7,412 nt of DNA, taken from positions 1-7,412 of the forward strand of contig JAQYVG010000171.1 of NCBI GenBank assembly GCA_030145595.1, given 5' to 3'. Origin of the DNA: Desulfobacterales bacterium (lineage in GTDB: Bacteria; Desulfobacterota; Desulfobacteria; Desulfobacterales; UBA11574). A program made the translations under genes and the position numbers. The notes under the pieces are model-generated. The model searched no databases and was not told where the DNA came from. It saw nothing but the letters and a program-made list of their open reading frames with translations. The stretch's first letter is position 1; each line of letters opens with the position of its first letter. Positions 5,996 to 7,412 of this stretch are shown piece after piece.

Positions 5996-6079
5996 TCAGT
6001 AATCAGTAATCAGTTATCGGTTATCAGTAATCAGTTTTCCCTTACTGATCACTTCTCACTGATGACTGCTCACTTGTGA
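5996..6079. repeat. 7-base tandem repeat array, 12 units, with strand switch in the middle
   Basis: The 84 bases divide exactly into twelve heptamers. The first six are close to TCAGTAA (TCAGTAA, TCAGTAA, TCAGTTA, TCGGTTA, TCAGTAA, TCAGTTT). A transition unit TCCCTTA is followed by CTGATCA, CTTCTCA, CTGATGA, CTGCTCA and CTTGTGA, which resemble the same unit on the opposite strand (TGATCAG, TGAGAAG, TCATCAG). An 8-base perfect inverted repeat, ATCAGTAA (6023-6030) / TTACTGAT (6042-6049), lies at the switch. It sits between the second LPP20-like gene and the TPR-SLH gene. Confidence 0.75.
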
Positions 6080-6090
6080 CGGCCTTGGTA

Positions 6091-6126
6091 CCTTACTTGC
6101 CCACCATCCGTAAGGCGGGGTGGCAA
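6091..6126. repeat. Interleaved inverted repeats upstream of the TPR-SLH gene
   Basis: CCTTAC (6091-6096) is complementary to GTAAGG (6110-6115). TTGCCCACC (6097-6105) is complementary, with one bulge, to GGTGGCAA (6119-6126). The two pairs overlap in pseudoknot order, so they could form alternative or H-type structures. The element ends 51 bases before the start codon at 6178. It could be another dispersed repeat or part of the leader of that gene. Confidence 0.35.
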
Positions 6127-6177
6127 TGAAAGAAAGTTTTGACATAAAATTACAAGTTCTACATTTAAGGAGGAATT

Positions 6178-7335
6178 ATGGTTTCCAGAAAATTATTTTT
6201 TATCATTGCCGGCATCTGCATATTTTTTCTGTCTGCCTGCGGGCCGAAGGCAGTGGCGCCGGAAGCGGAGTTTGATACTCCCGCACACCATGTCAATAAC
6301 GGCCATAAACTGCTTAAGTCAGGCAAAATTGATGCAGCCTTTCGTGAGTTTAACCGGGCCAAGGAGCTGGATCCAAAGCATTCGCCGGCTTATGTGGGCC
6401 TTGGTCTGGTGCAAGGCGTGAAAGGTGAATTCGACAATGGCTTTAAGGCTATGAAAAAGGCGCAGCGATATGCCAATGGCAAAGAGCAAAAAGTTGCCGT
6501 CAATGTCGGGTACATGCGGCTTTATATTATGGGCGGGGAAAAGGTGAAAAAGAATTGGCTACAAGAGGTAACTACCAGATTTAACAATGCGATCGGATAC
6601 ATCTCTGACCTGCCGGAACCGTATTTCTACATGGGGGTTGCTTATAAAAACTCGTACAAATTCCAAAAGGCGGCCGCTAATTTCACCAAAGTTCTTGAGC
6701 TTGATAAAGGCTTGGTTGCCGAAGCGGACAAAGAATATGCTATTGTTCAAAAAATCCAAAGAGCAATGCCCGGTTCCGTGGTTGGGAAAAAAATTGCACT
6801 GCTTGAAAAAATCACGCGTGCAGATGCTGCGGCTCTTTTTATTGAAGAGCTTGAAATCGATACCCTTTTCAAGAAACGAACACCAAAGAAATACGATACC
6901 GCTTTTCAGGACCCGACAAAAAAATTTGCGGCCGGCGAATACGTAAAAACTCCTCCGGCAACTGATATTGAGAATCATGTTCTCAAAGCAGATATTGACG
7001 CGGTCATTGCCATCGGGATTAAAGGACTGCAACCCGGTCCCGACCATACCTTTCAACCCGACAAAATCATAACCCGTGCTGAATTTGCCATGATGATTGA
7101 GGATATCCTGATCAAAATTACCGGAGATAATGGGCTTGCCACCAAGTTTATCGGCAACGCATCACCATTTCCGGACTTAAGAGCCGATCTTCCGTTTTTT
7201 AATGCTGCCATGGTCTGCACCACGCGCAATATACTGGAAACTAAAGATGTCGCAACCGGTGAGTTCGCTCCCATGGAACCGGTTGCAGGCGCAGAAGCCC
7301 TCTTGAGCATTCGGGCCTTGAAAACACAACTTTGA
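6178..7335 (+). CDS. TPR and S-layer-homology domain lipoprotein, 385 aa
   Basis: A clear lipoprotein signal peptide ends in LSAC with lipidated C21 and Gly at +2, predicting the outer membrane. Tetratricopeptide repeats occupy about residues 36-103 (HKLLKSGKIDAAFREFNRAK, then ELDPKHSPAYVGLG), with a further repeat at about 147-185 (PYFYMGVAYKNSYKFQKAAA). The C-terminal half resembles S-layer homology (SLH) domains: ITRADAAALFIEEL (about 212-225), then FQDP, DAVIAIGIKGLQPGPDHTFQ with ITRAEFAMMIEDIL (to about 311), and a degenerate third copy starting FPDLRADLPFFNAA (to about 383). SLH domains bind cell-wall polysaccharide or peptidoglycan, and TPRs bind proteins, so the protein may tether a complex to the wall. 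AAGGAGG (6167-6173) lies 4 bases before the ATG. The 296-base repeat-rich gap upstream leaves shared transcription with the LPP20-like genes uncertain. Confidence 0.88.
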   Translation: MVSRKLFFIIAGICIFFLSACGPKAVAPEAEFDTPAHHVNNGHKLLKSGKIDAAFREFNRAKELDPKHSPAYVGLGLVQGVKGEFDNGFKAMKKAQRYANGKEQKVAVNVGYMRLYIMGGEKVKKNWLQEVTTRFNNAIGYISDLPEPYFYMGVAYKNSYKFQKAAANFTKVLELDKGLVAEADKEYAIVQKIQRAMPGSVVGKKIALLEKITRADAAALFIEELEIDTLFKKRTPKKYDTAFQDPTKKFAAGEYVKTPPATDIENHVLKADIDAVIAIGIKGLQPGPDHTFQPDKIITRAEFAMMIEDILIKITGDNGLATKFIGNASPFPDLRADLPFFNAAMVCTTRNILETKDVATGEFAPMEPVAGAEALLSIRALKTQL

Positions 7336-7363
7336 TTAATTCATAAAAAGACGAATTCATCAC

Positions 7364-7391
7364 GTTTTAGGTATTAAGATTTAGGTTTTAG
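7364..7391. repeat. Short 7-base-periodic repeat, GTTTTAG type
   Basis: Four consecutive heptamers GTTTTAG, GTATTAA, GATTTAG, GTTTTAG lie shortly after the TPR-SLH gene. The same heptamer occurs once more at 1287-1293, where it is followed by GCATCAG. A direct repeat AATTCAT (7338-7344 and 7354-7360) precedes it. No hairpin with a T run is seen after the stop codon at 7335, so no terminator can be assigned. Confidence 0.45.
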
Positions 7392-7412
7392 TAAATTAAA
7401 TTTGATTTATTT

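Noticed and set aside
5996..6079. Heptamer array as a CRISPR array
   Set aside because: Units are 7 bases with no spacers, and no cas gene is present.
6139..6165. TTGACA with TACATT as a promoter for the TPR-SLH gene
   Set aside because: The spacing is only 15 bases and transcription would begin at or inside the ribosome binding site, so the match is probably chance.

Overview
The window reads as chromosomal DNA of a Gram-negative, diderm bacterium. Five of the six genes carry Sec-type signal peptides and two of those are lipoproteins. The families recognised (GNA1162/DUF799-like lipoprotein, LPP20-like proteins, secreted FecR-domain protein) are typical of proteobacteria in the broad sense. 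Strong AAGGAGG ribosome sites, moderate GC and intergenic DNA full of small dyads and heptamer repeats suggest a deltaproteobacterium (Desulfobacterota, perhaps a sulfate reducer). That assignment is inference; no taxonomic marker gene is present.

Layout. Positions 78-1144 hold two minus-strand genes: a 64-residue zinc-ribbon-like protein and a secreted FecR-domain protein. A divergent intergenic region of about 500 bases follows. It carries candidate promoters for both directions, an operator-like dyad over one -10 box, and several AT-rich stem-loops. From 1645 to 7335 four plus-strand genes follow: a 708-residue lipoprotein (GNA1162-like head, Ig-like domain, fibronectin III domain, right-handed beta-helix); two paralogous exported proteins with an LPP20-like domain and a shared C-terminal domain, one of them with a coiled-coil insert; and, after a 296-base repeat-rich gap, a TPR plus S-layer-homology lipoprotein. 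The first three plus genes are close enough (24 and 79 bases apart) to form an operon; the fourth may be transcribed separately.

Working together. None of the products shows an enzymatic motif I can recognise. All are predicted to sit in the periplasm or at the outer membrane, and their domains are ones used for assembly, adhesion and peptidoglycan or polysaccharide binding. The nearest known theme is the FlgO/FlgP/FlgT group and CsgG-like outer-membrane ring proteins, where LPP20 and TolB-N/CsgG-like folds occur together. I infer an uncharacterised envelope-associated complex, possibly an outer-membrane assembly or surface-anchoring apparatus. No phage, insertion sequence, CRISPR, tRNA or rRNA is visible. 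The second notable theme is 7-base-periodic repeats in three intergenic stretches, the best being a 12-unit array at 5996-6079 that changes strand in its middle.
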